From assembly GCF_024178315.1 (NCBI RefSeq), contig NZ_JAMZIK010000106.1, forward strand, positions 1-35,305: 35,305 nucleotides of DNA. Direction: 5' to 3'. Below the pieces are notes generated by a model that saw nothing but the letters and a program-made list of their open reading frames with translations, did no database searches and had not been told where the DNA came from. Within the stretch, counting starts at the first letter, position 1; each line of letters opens with the position of its first letter. This document shows, piece by piece, positions 21,742 through 29,598 of this stretch. The stretch is from Siccirubricoccus soli (GTDB lineage: Bacteria; Pseudomonadota; Alphaproteobacteria; Acetobacterales; Acetobacteraceae). A program made the position numbers and the translations under genes.

Positions 21742-23247
21742 ATGTCCGATCCCACCGCCCGTGCCGGCGCCCGCGCCATGGTTTCCGGCGTGTTCTGGAA
21801 TGCGCTCGGCCGCGGCCTGCCCCTGATGCTGGCCCTGCTGCTGACCCCGGTGCTGGTGCACCAGCTCGGGCTGGAGCGCTGGGGGCTGTTCACCCTGGCG
21901 CTCGCCCTGGTCGGCGTCTTCGGCGTCTTCGATTTCGGCGTCGGCCAGGCGCTGACCCGGGCGGTCGCGGAACGGATCGGCGCCGGGCGCGCCGAGGAGG
22001 CGACCGGGCTGGTGGCGGCGGCGCTGGCGACCCTGGCGGGCATTTCGCTGGTGGCGGCGGCAGGGCTCTGGCTCGCGGTGCCCGCCCTGGTGCAGCGCCT
22101 GCTCTCGGTGCCGGAGGCCTTGCAGCCCCAGGCCATCGCCGCCTTCCGGGTGATGGCGCTGGCCGCGCCGCTGGTGGTGCTGAACGCCGCGCTCTGGGGC
22201 GTGCTCGCGGCCTGGCAGCGCTTCCGCGTCGCCAATCTCGCCACCATCCCGGTCAACATCTTCTACTATCTGGGCCCGGTGCTGGTGCTGCTGGTCTGGG
22301 ACAGTCTGGTCGGGGTGATGCTGGCGCTGGTGGCCTGCCGGCTGGCCAATACCCTCTCCTATATCTGGCTGGTGCGGCCGCTGCTGCCGGGCTTCTCCTG
22401 GCGCGGCATCCGGCTGCGGCTGGTGCTGCCGCTGCTGAAGCTCGGCGGCTTCATGACCTTCACCGGCCTCGCCACCCAGGCGCTGCTCTATGCCGACCGC
22501 TTCCTGATCGGCGCCATGCTCTCGCTCTCCGCCGTCGCCTTCTATGCGACGCCGCTGGATCTGGTGCTGCGGGTCTGGATCCTGCCGGTGGCAGTGGCGC
22601 AGACCCTGCTGCCGGCCTTCGCCGGCGCCTTCCTCAGCGCTCCGGTGGCGACGGCGGCGCTGCTGCGGCGCGGGGCGCTGGCCATCATGGCGATGGTGCT
22701 GCCGGCCGCGCTGCTGCTGGTGGTGGCGGCGGGGCCGCTGCTGACCTTGTGGCTCGGCGCGGAATTCGCCGCGGGCGGGGCGCGGGTGCTGCAGATCCTC
22801 GGCGTCGGCATCTTCTTCTCCTGCCTCGCCTTCGCGCCGAATGCGCTGCTGGAGGCGATCGGCCGCCCGGATGCAGTGGCCTTGCTGGTGCTGGCGGAGG
22901 CGGCGATCTTCCTGCCGCTGGCCGCCCTGCTGCTGCCGGTCCTCGGCATCGAGGGCGCGGCCATCGCCTGGGCGCTGCGGGCGGCCACCGATGTGCTGGC
23001 GAAGCTTCTCCTCGCCGCCCGGCTCTACCGCCCGGCCGCGCCCGCCGCCCTGGGGCTGGCGGCGCCGCTGTCCGTGGCGGGGCTGGGGCTGGCGGCGCTG
23101 CTGGCGCTGCCCTCCCTGCCCTGGCTGCTGGGGGGCGGGGCGGTGGTGCTGGTCGCCTTCCTCCTTGCCGCCTACCGCGCCCTGCCGGAGGAGGACCGGC
23201 TGGCGCTGCGTCATCCGCGGCAATTGCTCCGCCTGAGGTCTGCCTGA
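21742..23247 (+). CDS. Polysaccharide flippase (Wzx/RfbX-like)
   Basis: A 501-residue membrane protein that flips lipid-linked repeat units across the inner membrane. It has about 12-14 hydrophobic segments. The first is GVFWNALGRGLPLMLALLLTP, with VLVHQLGLERWGLFTLALAL following, the classic N-terminus of polysaccharide_synt proteins. FDFGVGQALTRAVAERIGAGR lies in the first cytoplasmic loop, and YADRFLIGAMLSLSAVAFYATP is a conserved centre. Start is ATG 21742; the ribosome site is weak. The stop overlaps the next gene by 1 nt (TGATG). No Wzy polymerase is nearby, so the polymerisation step is encoded elsewhere. Confidence 0.88.
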   Translation: MSDPTARAGARAMVSGVFWNALGRGLPLMLALLLTPVLVHQLGLERWGLFTLALALVGVFGVFDFGVGQALTRAVAERIGAGRAEEATGLVAAALATLAGISLVAAAGLWLAVPALVQRLLSVPEALQPQAIAAFRVMALAAPLVVLNAALWGVLAAWQRFRVANLATIPVNIFYYLGPVLVLLVWDSLVGVMLALVACRLANTLSYIWLVRPLLPGFSWRGIRLRLVLPLLKLGGFMTFTGLATQALLYADRFLIGAMLSLSAVAFYATPLDLVLRVWILPVAVAQTLLPAFAGAFLSAPVATAALLRRGALAIMAMVLPAALLLVVAAGPLLTLWLGAEFAAGGARVLQILGVGIFFSCLAFAPNALLEAIGRPDAVALLVLAEAAIFLPLAALLLPVLGIEGAAIAWALRAATDVLAKLLLAARLYRPAAPAALGLAAPLSVAGLGLAALLALPSLPWLLGGGAVVLVAFLLAAYRALPEEDRLALRHPRQLLRLRSA

Positions 23248-24311
23248 TGCTTGCGATCAACGGCCGTTTTCTCAGCCAGCGCATGACCGGCGTGCAGCGC
23301 TTCGCCCATGAGGTGACGGCGGCGCTGGACGCCATGGCGGCCGAGGGCGCGCTGCCCGGCGCGGCGCTGCTGCTGCCGTCCGGCACCGCCTCCCCGTTCC
23401 CGCATCTGCCCGTGCGGCAGGGGCGCATGACGGGCCAGGGCTTCGAGCAGGCGGAGCTGCCGCTCATGGCGCGCGGCCGGGTGCTGCTGAATCTCGGTAA
23501 TACCGCGCCGCTGGCCATGGGCGGGAGGCAGCTCGTGGTGCTGCACGATGCCGGCGCCTTCGACACGCCGGAGAGCTACTCGCTCGCCTTCCGGAGCTGG
23601 TACCGCGTGCTGCACCGGGCGCTGCCAAGACTCGGGGCGCGGATCGTCACCGTCTCCGAATTCTCGCGCGGGCAGCTGGCGCAGCATCTCGGCATCGGCC
23701 CGGCACGCATCGCGCTGGTCGGCGAGAGCGGCGAACACATCCTGCGCGAGGCGCCGGACACCGCCTTGCTGACGAAGCATGGGCTGGCGCGGCAGCGCTT
23801 CGCCCTCGTCGTCGGCACCCGCGCGGCGCACAAGAATCTCGGCGGGCTGGCGGAGGTGGCGGGGCTGCTCGGCCGGCATGGCATGAAGCTGGCGGTCGCC
23901 GGCGCCGTGGACCCGGCGGTGTTCCGCGCCGAGGCCGGGCCGGCGGGCGAGCATGTGGCGCCGCTCGGCCGGGTCTCGGATGCCGAGCTGCGGGGGCTCT
24001 ACGACACCGCGCTCTGCCTGCTCTTCCCCTCGCGCTATGAGGGCTTCGGCCTGCCGCCGATCGAGGCGATGAGCTGCGGCTGCCCGGTCATCGCCTCCGC
24101 CAGCGCCTCCCTGCCCGAAGTCTGCGGCGAGGCGGCGCTGTGGTTCGACCTGAACGGGCCGCGCCGGCTGGTGGATGCGCTGGAGCGGCTGATCACCGAG
24201 GACGGCCTCGCCGCCCACCTCGCTGCGGCGGGCCGCGCCCGCGCTGCCGGCTTCACCTGGCGCGGCGCGGCCCAGACCCTTCTTTCCCTCCTGCCCCGGA
24301 ACGCCGCCTGA
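23247..24311 (+). CDS. Glycosyltransferase family 4
   Basis: A 354-residue GT-B glycosyltransferase. The N-terminus LAINGRFLSQRMTGVQRFAHE is the acceptor-side loop, with VVLHDAGAFDTPESY next. The donor domain has FALVVGTRAAHKNLGGL, then SRYEGFGLPPIEAMSCG with the E-x7-E pair Glu265/Glu273, CPVIASASASLPEV and AALWFD. This resembles mannosyl/rhamnosyl transferases of O-antigen and exopolysaccharide clusters. ATG overlaps the flippase TGA by 1 nt and its own TGA overlaps the next ATG by 1 nt, so translation is coupled through the operon. Donor sugar unknown. Confidence 0.9.
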   Translation: MLAINGRFLSQRMTGVQRFAHEVTAALDAMAAEGALPGAALLLPSGTASPFPHLPVRQGRMTGQGFEQAELPLMARGRVLLNLGNTAPLAMGGRQLVVLHDAGAFDTPESYSLAFRSWYRVLHRALPRLGARIVTVSEFSRGQLAQHLGIGPARIALVGESGEHILREAPDTALLTKHGLARQRFALVVGTRAAHKNLGGLAEVAGLLGRHGMKLAVAGAVDPAVFRAEAGPAGEHVAPLGRVSDAELRGLYDTALCLLFPSRYEGFGLPPIEAMSCGCPVIASASASLPEVCGEAALWFDLNGPRRLVDALERLITEDGLAAHLAAAGRARAAGFTWRGAAQTLLSLLPRNAA

Positions 24312-25486
24312 TGAAGGTTGCCCTGGTCCATGAATGGCTCGAGAGCTATGCCGGCTCGGAGCGGGTCTTCGAGCAATTCATCAGGCTCTGGCCGGAGGCG
24401 GATCTCTACGCCGTCTGCGACTTCCTGCCGGAGAAGGAGCGGCATTTCCTCGGCGGCAAGCCCGTGCGCACCAGCTTCATCCAGCGCCTTCCCGGGGCGC
24501 GGAAGCATTTCCGGAAATATCTCGGGCTGATGCCCTATGCGGTCGAGCAATTCGACCTCTCGGGCTATGACCTCGTCGTCTCCTCCTCCCATGCCGTGGC
24601 CAAGGGCGTGCTGACCGGGCCGGATACGCTGCATGTCAGCTATATCCACTCGCCCATGCGCTATGCCTGGGACATGCAGGCGCAGTATCTGCGCCAGGCG
24701 GGGATGGAGCGGGGGCTGAAGAGCCTCTATACGCGCTGGCTGTTCCACCGGCTGCGGCTCTGGGACCGCAGCTCGGCGGCCGGGGTGGACAGCCTCATCG
24801 GCAACAGCCGCTACATCGCCGACCGCATCCGCAAGGTCTGGCGGCGGGAGGCGGCGGTGATCCACCCGCCCGTGGATGTGGAGCGCTTCAGCATCGGCAC
24901 GGCGCCGCGGGGGGAGCATTACCTCATCGCCTCCCGCATGGTGCCCTACAAGCGGGTGGAGCTGGTGGCGGAGGCCTTCCGCCGCATGCCGCACCGGAAG
25001 CTCATCATCACCGGGGACGGGCCGAACCTGGCGCTGGTGCAGGCGGCGGCGAGCGGCGCGTCCAACATCGAGCTGCGCGGCCATGTGGCGCAGGCGGAGC
25101 TGGTCTCGCTGATCCAGACGGCGAAGGCCTTCGTCTTCGCGGCGGAGGAGGATTTCGGCATCGGCATGGTGGAGGCGCAGGCGGCCGGCGCGCCGCTCAT
25201 CGCCTTCGGGCGGGGCGGGGCGAAGGATATCGTGCGGCCGGAGACCGGCGTGCTGTTCCCGGAACAGAGCGCGGACTCGATCATCGAGGCGGTGCAGGCC
25301 TTCGAGGCGGGGGCACCGATCGCCGCCGAGGCCTGCCGGGAAAATGCGCTGCGGTTCTCGGCGGAGAATTTCCGCAGGGCGATCGCCGCGCATGTCCAGA
25401 CCCTGTTGAGGGGGGCTTCGCCCCCCTCAAGCTCCCCCCACCAAGGGCCGGTTGGACATGCATCTCCAACCCCTTGGAACCCTTGA
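24311..25486 (+). CDS. Glycosyltransferase family 4, with repeat-derived C-terminus
   Basis: A 391-residue GT4 enzyme beginning MKVALVHEWLESYAGSERVF, typical of WbaZ-like mannosyltransferases. SYIHSPMRYAWD and NSRYIADRIRKVWRREAAVIHPPVD follow. The donor domain has YLIASRMVPYKRVELV and AAEEDFGIGMVEAQAAG with the E-x7-E pair Glu280/Glu288. The catalytic domain ends around AAHVQTLLRG. The last ~25 residues (GASPPSSSPHQGPVGHAS...) are encoded by a palindromic intergenic element (25406-25452), so the original stop was probably replaced when the element inserted. Starts by 1-nt overlap with the previous gene; the next gene begins 8 nt after the stop. Confidence 0.9.
   Translation: MKVALVHEWLESYAGSERVFEQFIRLWPEADLYAVCDFLPEKERHFLGGKPVRTSFIQRLPGARKHFRKYLGLMPYAVEQFDLSGYDLVVSSSHAVAKGVLTGPDTLHVSYIHSPMRYAWDMQAQYLRQAGMERGLKSLYTRWLFHRLRLWDRSSAAGVDSLIGNSRYIADRIRKVWRREAAVIHPPVDVERFSIGTAPRGEHYLIASRMVPYKRVELVAEAFRRMPHRKLIITGDGPNLALVQAAASGASNIELRGHVAQAELVSLIQTAKAFVFAAEEDFGIGMVEAQAAGAPLIAFGRGGAKDIVRPETGVLFPEQSADSIIEAVQAFEAGAPIAAEACRENALRFSAENFRRAIAAHVQTLLRGASPPSSSPHQGPVGHASPTPWNP
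25406..25452 (-). repeat. Palindromic element, family 2, copy b, inside coding sequence
   Basis: TTGAGGGGGGC (25406-25416), loop TTC, GCCCCCCTCAA (25420-25430) is a perfect 11-bp stem. Read on minus, the preceding bases are CCGGCCCTTGGTGGGGGGAG, matching GGCCTTTGGTGGGGG and the GAGGGGGGC-GAA-GCCCC hairpin of copy a (18201-18276). The element supplies the C-terminal codons of the glycosyltransferase. Confidence 0.6.
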
Positions 25487-25493
25487 GTCGGCT

Positions 25494-26375
25494 ATGATGA
25501 GCAATCCGCGCTTCTCTCTCGTTGTCGCCACGCTGGGGCGTACGCAGGAGCTGGCGGAGCTGTTCGACAGCCTGCTGCAACAGGACGCCTCCCTGGAGGT
25601 GATCGTGGTGGACCAGAACCGCGACGAGCGGCTGGCGCCGGTCATCGAACACTATGCGGGCCGGCTGCCGCTGCTGCACTGGCGCAGCGCGATCAACAAC
25701 GCCAACAACGCACGGAATCTTGGGCTGCGGCTGGCGCGAGGCGAGATCGTCGGCTTCCCGGATGATGACTGCCTCTATCCGGAGGGGCTGCTGCGGCAGG
25801 TGGACGCGGCCTTCCGGGCCGATCCGGCGCTGCAGCTTCTCACCGGGCCAGCGGCCTCGCCGGAGGGCGGGCTGGGCTCCGGGCGGTGGCACGATGCGGC
25901 CGGGGGGATCACGCCGCGGACCGTCTGGACCAGCGTCATCGAGTTCAACCTCTTCCTCAGGCGGGAGACGGCGCTGGCGCTGGGCGGCTTCGACGAAAGA
26001 CTGGGCCCGGGCACCTGGTTCGGCTCGGCGGAGGGGAACGATCTCGTCCTCCGGGCGCTGGCGGCGGGGCACCGGGCCGTCTATGCGCCGGGGCAGCGCA
26101 TCATCCACCCGGACAAGCGGCTGACGCCGGTGGCGGTGGCCCGGGCTGCCGCCTATGGGCGGGGGCTCGGCCATGTGATGCGGCGGCATGGGCTGCCGCC
26201 GGGCATCTGGGCGCCCTTCGTCATCCGCCCGATCGGCGGGGCGCTGCTGAATGCGCTGCGCGGGCGCTTCCTCGCGGCGCGGTATTTCCTGGCCAGCCTG
26301 ACCGGGCGGGTGCAGGGCTTCCTCGCCCCGCCCAGCCCGGCCGTGCTGGCGCCGCTGACGGAGGCGCCGCGATGA
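25494..26375 (+). CDS. Glycosyltransferase family 2
   Basis: A 293-residue GT-A inverting glycosyltransferase. It opens with FSLVVATLGRTQELAELFDSLLQQ. SLEVIVVDQNRDERLAPV and the donor/metal motif FPDDDCLYPEG (Asp90-92) follow, then FNLFLRRETALALGGFDERLGPGTWFGSAEGNDL, the acceptor-side region with the usual Glu-Asn/Asp. The C-terminus has a basic, moderately hydrophobic tail that may touch the membrane. ATG 25494 (or 25497) is chosen because upstream ATG 25458 lies in the preceding gene and repeat. It shares a 4-nt ATGA overlap with the next gene. Part of the exopolysaccharide operon. Confidence 0.88.
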   Translation: MMSNPRFSLVVATLGRTQELAELFDSLLQQDASLEVIVVDQNRDERLAPVIEHYAGRLPLLHWRSAINNANNARNLGLRLARGEIVGFPDDDCLYPEGLLRQVDAAFRADPALQLLTGPAASPEGGLGSGRWHDAAGGITPRTVWTSVIEFNLFLRRETALALGGFDERLGPGTWFGSAEGNDLVLRALAAGHRAVYAPGQRIIHPDKRLTPVAVARAAAYGRGLGHVMRRHGLPPGIWAPFVIRPIGGALLNALRGRFLAARYFLASLTGRVQGFLAPPSPAVLAPLTEAPR

Positions 26376-27235
26376 GGGTCGCCATCGGCATCGCCACCCG
26401 CGGCCGCCCGGCCATCCTGGCGGAGGTGCTGCGGGAGCTGCGGCAGCAGACGCGGCAGCCTGACCGCATCATCGTCTGCCATGTGGCGCCCGAGGATATC
26501 GGCGAGAGGCAGCCGGGGGTGGAATACCTCACCGCCCCGGCCGGGCTGCCGCGGCAGCGCAACGCCATCATGGCGGAATGCGGCGATTGCGACGCGGTGC
26601 TGTTCCTGGATGACGACTTCCTCGCCGCGCCGGCCTATCTCGCCGCCACCGAGGCGGGTTTCGAGGCCTGGCCCGATGTGGTGGTGACGACGGGAACGGT
26701 GCTGGCGGATGGCGCCAGGGGGCCGGGGCTGAGCGTGGCGGAGGGGCGCGCGGTGCTGGCGCGGGATGCCTATGCCGGGGCCTGGCTGGAGGCGCAGCCG
26801 CATTTCAACGGCTATGGCTGCAACATGGCGGTGCGGCTTTCCGTGGTGCGGGAGCATGGCATCCGGGTGGACGAGGCCCTGCCCGCCTATGCCTGGTACG
26901 AGGATATCGACTTCACCCGCGCCCTTGGCCGGCATGGCCGGATCATCCGGCTGGCGGCGGCGCGGGGCGTGCATCTGGGCGTGAAGGTCGGGCGGACGCC
27001 GGGCCTGCGGCTCGGCTACTCCCAGGTGGCGAATTCCATCTACCTGGCGCGCAAGGGCACCTACCCCTGGGACCACGCCCTGCGAAGCGTGGCGCGGCAT
27101 TGCGCCCTGAACCTCGCGCGCAGCCCCTGGCCCGAGCCCTGGGCGGACAGATGGGGCCGCTTCAAGGGCAATATGCTGGCCTTCCTGGACCTCGCACGTG
27201 GCCGCATGTCCCCCGGACGCATCAATGAGCTTTGA
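26372..27235 (+). CDS. Glycosyltransferase family 2
   Basis: A 287-residue GT2 enzyme starting MRVAIGIATRGRPAILAEVL. The nucleotide-sugar motif is LFLDDDFLAAP (Asp80-82). FNGYGCNMAVRLSVVREHGIRVDE and PAYAWYEDIDFTRALGRHG form the catalytic-base region (EDIDF). It starts by ATGA overlap with the preceding GT2 gene and is the last gene of the exopolysaccharide operon; hairpins follow its stop. Two GT4, two GT2 and the initiating transferase would allow about a five-sugar repeat unit, if each acts once (inference). Confidence 0.88.
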   Translation: MRVAIGIATRGRPAILAEVLRELRQQTRQPDRIIVCHVAPEDIGERQPGVEYLTAPAGLPRQRNAIMAECGDCDAVLFLDDDFLAAPAYLAATEAGFEAWPDVVVTTGTVLADGARGPGLSVAEGRAVLARDAYAGAWLEAQPHFNGYGCNMAVRLSVVREHGIRVDEALPAYAWYEDIDFTRALGRHGRIIRLAAARGVHLGVKVGRTPGLRLGYSQVANSIYLARKGTYPWDHALRSVARHCALNLARSPWPEPWADRWGRFKGNMLAFLDLARGRMSPGRINEL

Positions 27236-27237
27236 AC

Positions 27238-27302
27238 ATGGTTTCCAAAGGCCCTTCGGCCTTATGGGAATCCCATCGACGATGCTCCGCATCGCCGATG
27301 GG
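27238..27302. terminator. Tandem hairpins after the exopolysaccharide operon (family 2, copy c)
   Basis: AAGGCC-CTTC-GGCCTT (27248-27263) is followed by CCCATCG / CGATGGG (27272-27278 / 27296-27302) enclosing CGATGC-TCC-GCATCG (27280-27294). The first part, ATGGTTTCCAAAGGCCCTTC, matches the start of copy a at 18201. Likely marks the end of the polysaccharide transcript. Confidence 0.55.
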
Positions 27303-27352
27303 GGCCCTTCATGGGGGAGCATGAGGGGCCAAAGCCTCCTCGTGGGCCGCTG

Positions 27353-28150
27353 ATGCAGGACGTGCTCTATGTCCTGTCCAAGCTGCTCTGGCTGCCCGCC
27401 CGCCCGGGCACCTTCGCCCTGCTGCTCGGCTTGGTCGGTCTGGCCGCCCTGTGGCGCGGCCGCCGCTGGGGCCGCTGGCCCCTGCTGGCCGGGCTCGGCT
27501 TCTACCTCGCCCTGCTGGTCCTGCCGCTGCACCAATGGGTCCAGCTGCCGCTGGAGGAACGCTTCCCCCGCCCGGCCGTGGAGCCCGCCCATATCGACGG
27601 CATCGTGGTCCTCGGCGGCGCGGTGGAGCAGAACCTGACCGAGGCCCGCGGCCTGCCCGCGCTGAACGGCGCGGCGGAGCGCATGACCGAGCCCGTGGCC
27701 CTGCTGCGCCGCCATCCGGAGGCGCGGCTGGTCTTCACCGGCGGCCAGGGCTCGCCCCTGCATGGCGGGGTGACGGAGGCGGATGTCGCCCGCCAGCTCT
27801 GGCTCTCCCTCGGCGTGCCGGCGGAGCGGATGCAGTTCGAGACGGCGGCGCGCAACACTCATGAGAACGCTGTCAATACCCTGGCCCTGGCGGCGCCGAA
27901 GCCGGGGGAGATTTGGCTGCTCGTCACCTCGGCCAGCCACATGCCGCGTTCCATGGGGGTGTTCCGGGCAGCCGGCTGGAAGATCGCCGCCTGGCCGGTC
28001 AACTACCGCACCGGCCACACCGTTGCGGTCTGGTACGATGCCAGCTTCCCGGTGCGGCTGGGCGAATTCGAATGGGGGCTGAAGGAGTGGGTCGGGCTGC
28101 TCGCCTACCGGCTGATGGGGCGGACGGAGGCGCTGTTCCCGGCGCCGTGA
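27353..28150 (+). CDS. YdcF/ElyC-family (DUF218) membrane-anchored protein
   Basis: A 265-residue envelope protein. Two N-terminal hydrophobic segments (LWLPARPGTFALLLGLVGLA and GRWPLLAGLGFYLALLVLPL) anchor the DUF218 domain. The domain shows IDGIVVLGGAVEQN, RLVFTGGQGSP, FETAARNTHENAVNT and LLVTSASHMPRSMGVFRAAGW, all characteristic of the YdcF/ElyC/SanA group linked to envelope polysaccharide and peptidoglycan metabolism. ATG 27353 is chosen; ATG 27311 is possible and would add 14 residues from repeat DNA. The gene ends 49 nt before the sigma-factor start and may be co-transcribed with it. Exact activity unknown. Confidence 0.85.
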   Translation: MQDVLYVLSKLLWLPARPGTFALLLGLVGLAALWRGRRWGRWPLLAGLGFYLALLVLPLHQWVQLPLEERFPRPAVEPAHIDGIVVLGGAVEQNLTEARGLPALNGAAERMTEPVALLRRHPEARLVFTGGQGSPLHGGVTEADVARQLWLSLGVPAERMQFETAARNTHENAVNTLALAAPKPGEIWLLVTSASHMPRSMGVFRAAGWKIAAWPVNYRTGHTVAVWYDASFPVRLGEFEWGLKEWVGLLAYRLMGRTEALFPAP

Positions 28151-28199
28151 GAAGCGCATGGGTTGTGCGGCCGTGTCACGTATCAGCCATGGACGCGCC

Positions 28200-28841
28200 A
28201 TGCCCCTTTTCCTCGCCCTGCCCCTCCCGCCCCCCCTGGCCCTCTGGCGCCGCGACGCGCCCGCGGAGCCGGCGCCGCGCCGCATGATGCCCGAGACCGC
28301 CGAGGACGAGGCGCTGATGCGCGCCGCGGCGGGGGGCGACCGCTCCGCCTTCGGCCTGCTGGTCCACCGGCATGGGGCGCGGGTGCTGCGCCTCGCCCTG
28401 CGGGTGCTCGGCCAGCCGGCGGAGGCGGAAGAGGTGGCGCAGGAGGCGCTGCTGCGCGCCTGGCAGGCGGCGGGCAGCTTCGATCCGGGGCGGGCGCGCT
28501 TCACCACCTGGCTGCACCGCATCGTGGTGAACTTGGCGATCGACCGCGCCCGGCGTCTGGCCACCGCCGGCCCCCGGACCGGGCCAGAGGCGCTGGAAGC
28601 CTGGCCCGACCCGGGCCCGGACCCCGAGGCGCAGGCGGCCAGCGCGCAGCAGGAGGCGGGGCTGCGCGCGGCGCTGGCCAGGCTGGCGCCAAAATACCGG
28701 GCGGCGATCGCCCTGGCCTATGAGGAAGGGCTGAGCGGCGCCGAGGCGGCCGCGGCCCTCGGGCTTTCGGAACGGGCGCTGGAAGGGGTGCTGTACCGCG
28801 CCCGCCAGGCGCTGCGCCGGCATCTGGAGGAAGGGTCATGA
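28200..28841 (+). CDS. ECF-type RNA polymerase sigma factor
   Basis: Directs RNA polymerase to a regulon under envelope or chemical stress. Region 2 is visible as LMRAAAGGDRSAFGLLVHRH, EEVAQEALLRAW and FTTWLHRIVVNLAIDRAR. Region 4 is KYRAAIALAYEEGLSGAEAA, ALGLSERALEGVLYRARQAL. The start is uncertain: ATG 28200 gives 213 residues with a hydrophobic Pro/Leu stretch; ATG 28284 gives 185, close to the usual size; ATG 28158 is also possible. The stop overlaps the following gene as ATGA (28838-28841). The gene pair with a small membrane protein marks it as a membrane-controlled ECF factor. It probably controls its own operon, including the efflux pump (inference). Confidence 0.9.
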   Translation: MPLFLALPLPPPLALWRRDAPAEPAPRRMMPETAEDEALMRAAAGGDRSAFGLLVHRHGARVLRLALRVLGQPAEAEEVAQEALLRAWQAAGSFDPGRARFTTWLHRIVVNLAIDRARRLATAGPRTGPEALEAWPDPGPDPEAQAASAQQEAGLRAALARLAPKYRAAIALAYEEGLSGAEAAAALGLSERALEGVLYRARQALRRHLEEGS

Positions 28842-29164
28842 CCCGGAAGCACTGGGAGGATGACGCGCTGGAGGCGGCGCTGCGCCGTGCCCTGCCCCGG
28901 CCCGACGCGGCCGCGGTGGCGCGGCTGGAGGCGGCGGTCGCGCGGCGCATCGCCCGCTCTCCCCTGCCTGCCCCGCCCGGGCCGCTCGTCCGGCTGCGGG
29001 CGGGGCTGCCGGAGCTGATCCCGGCCGGCTGGGGGGCGCTGGCCGCCGCGGCGGGCTGCGCCGTCTGGCTCGGCCTGCATCCGGTGACCCATGCCGCCCC
29101 GCAGGCGGCCTATGACCCGCTGGGACCGCTGCTGTCCCTGCCGGTGGCGGGGGAGTTCCTGTGA
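28838..29164 (+). CDS. Small membrane protein, probable anti-sigma factor (CnrY-like position)
   Basis: 108 residues from ATG 28838. The first ~40 residues are charged and helical (WEDDALEAALRRALP, AAVARLEAAVARRIA), fitting a sigma-binding segment in the cytoplasm. One hydrophobic helix follows (GWGALAAAAGCAVWLGLHP, about residues 65-83), then a short periplasmic tail (YDPLGPLLSLPVAGEF). No zinc-binding HxxxCxxC motif. Size and layout are those of CnrY (about 95 residues), the anti-sigma of the cobalt-nickel system, though sequence similarity is not obvious. It overlaps the sigma gene (ATGA) and the sensor gene (GTGA). The function is inferred from size, topology and position. Confidence 0.7.
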   Translation: MTRKHWEDDALEAALRRALPRPDAAAVARLEAAVARRIARSPLPAPPGPLVRLRAGLPELIPAGWGALAAAAGCAVWLGLHPVTHAAPQAAYDPLGPLLSLPVAGEFL

Positions 29165-29598
29165 AACTGACCTGGCAGAAGGTGCTGGGGGCGCTGCTCG
29201 GCGCCTCCGTGGTGCTCAACCTGGTGCTCGGCGGGCTCTGGCTCGCCCAGCCGGAGCGTGGGCGCGGCGGCCCGGCCCGCGGCTTCGAGCGGATGATCGG
29301 CCGGCTGGAAGCCTCGCTGCCCGAGGCCGACCGGCCGCGCTTCCGCGAGGTGCTGCAGACGGAGCGGCCGCGCTATGCCGAGGCGCTGCAGGCGCTCCGC
29401 GCCTCCCGCGCCGAGGTGGATGCGGCCATGCTGCGCCAGCCCTTCGACCCGGCCGTGCTGCAGCAGGCCATGGCCCGTTCCTCCGAGCGCTGGGCGGAGT
29501 TCAGCACGAAGTTCGGGGAGACCCTGGCCCTGGCGCTCGCGGCGGTCTCGCCGGAAGGCCGCGCCCGGGTCGCCGCGGCGAGCCCGCCTGGGGAGTGA
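29161..29598 (+). CDS. Periplasmic sensor of the CnrX/CpxP/Spy-like (heavy-metal resistance) fold
   Basis: 145 residues, starting at GTG 29161 in a GTGA overlap. An N-terminal anchor (VLGALLGASVVLNLVLGGLWLA, about residues 8-29) is followed by a mostly helical periplasmic domain: FERMIGRLEASLPEADRPRF, VLQTERPRYAEALQALRASRAEVDAAM, and FDPAVLQQAMARSSERWAEF. The four-helix hairpin pattern and the 'Lp..dR..f' signature fit the Metal_resist/CnrX group. CnrX binds Ni/Co through histidines, but this protein has no His and no Cys at all. It may sense a drug, membrane stress, or a metal through carboxylates and Met. It probably holds the anti-sigma protein in place. Confidence 0.75.
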   Translation: MKLTWQKVLGALLGASVVLNLVLGGLWLAQPERGRGGPARGFERMIGRLEASLPEADRPRFREVLQTERPRYAEALQALRASRAEVDAAMLRQPFDPAVLQQAMARSSERWAEFSTKFGETLALALAAVSPEGRARVAAASPPGE

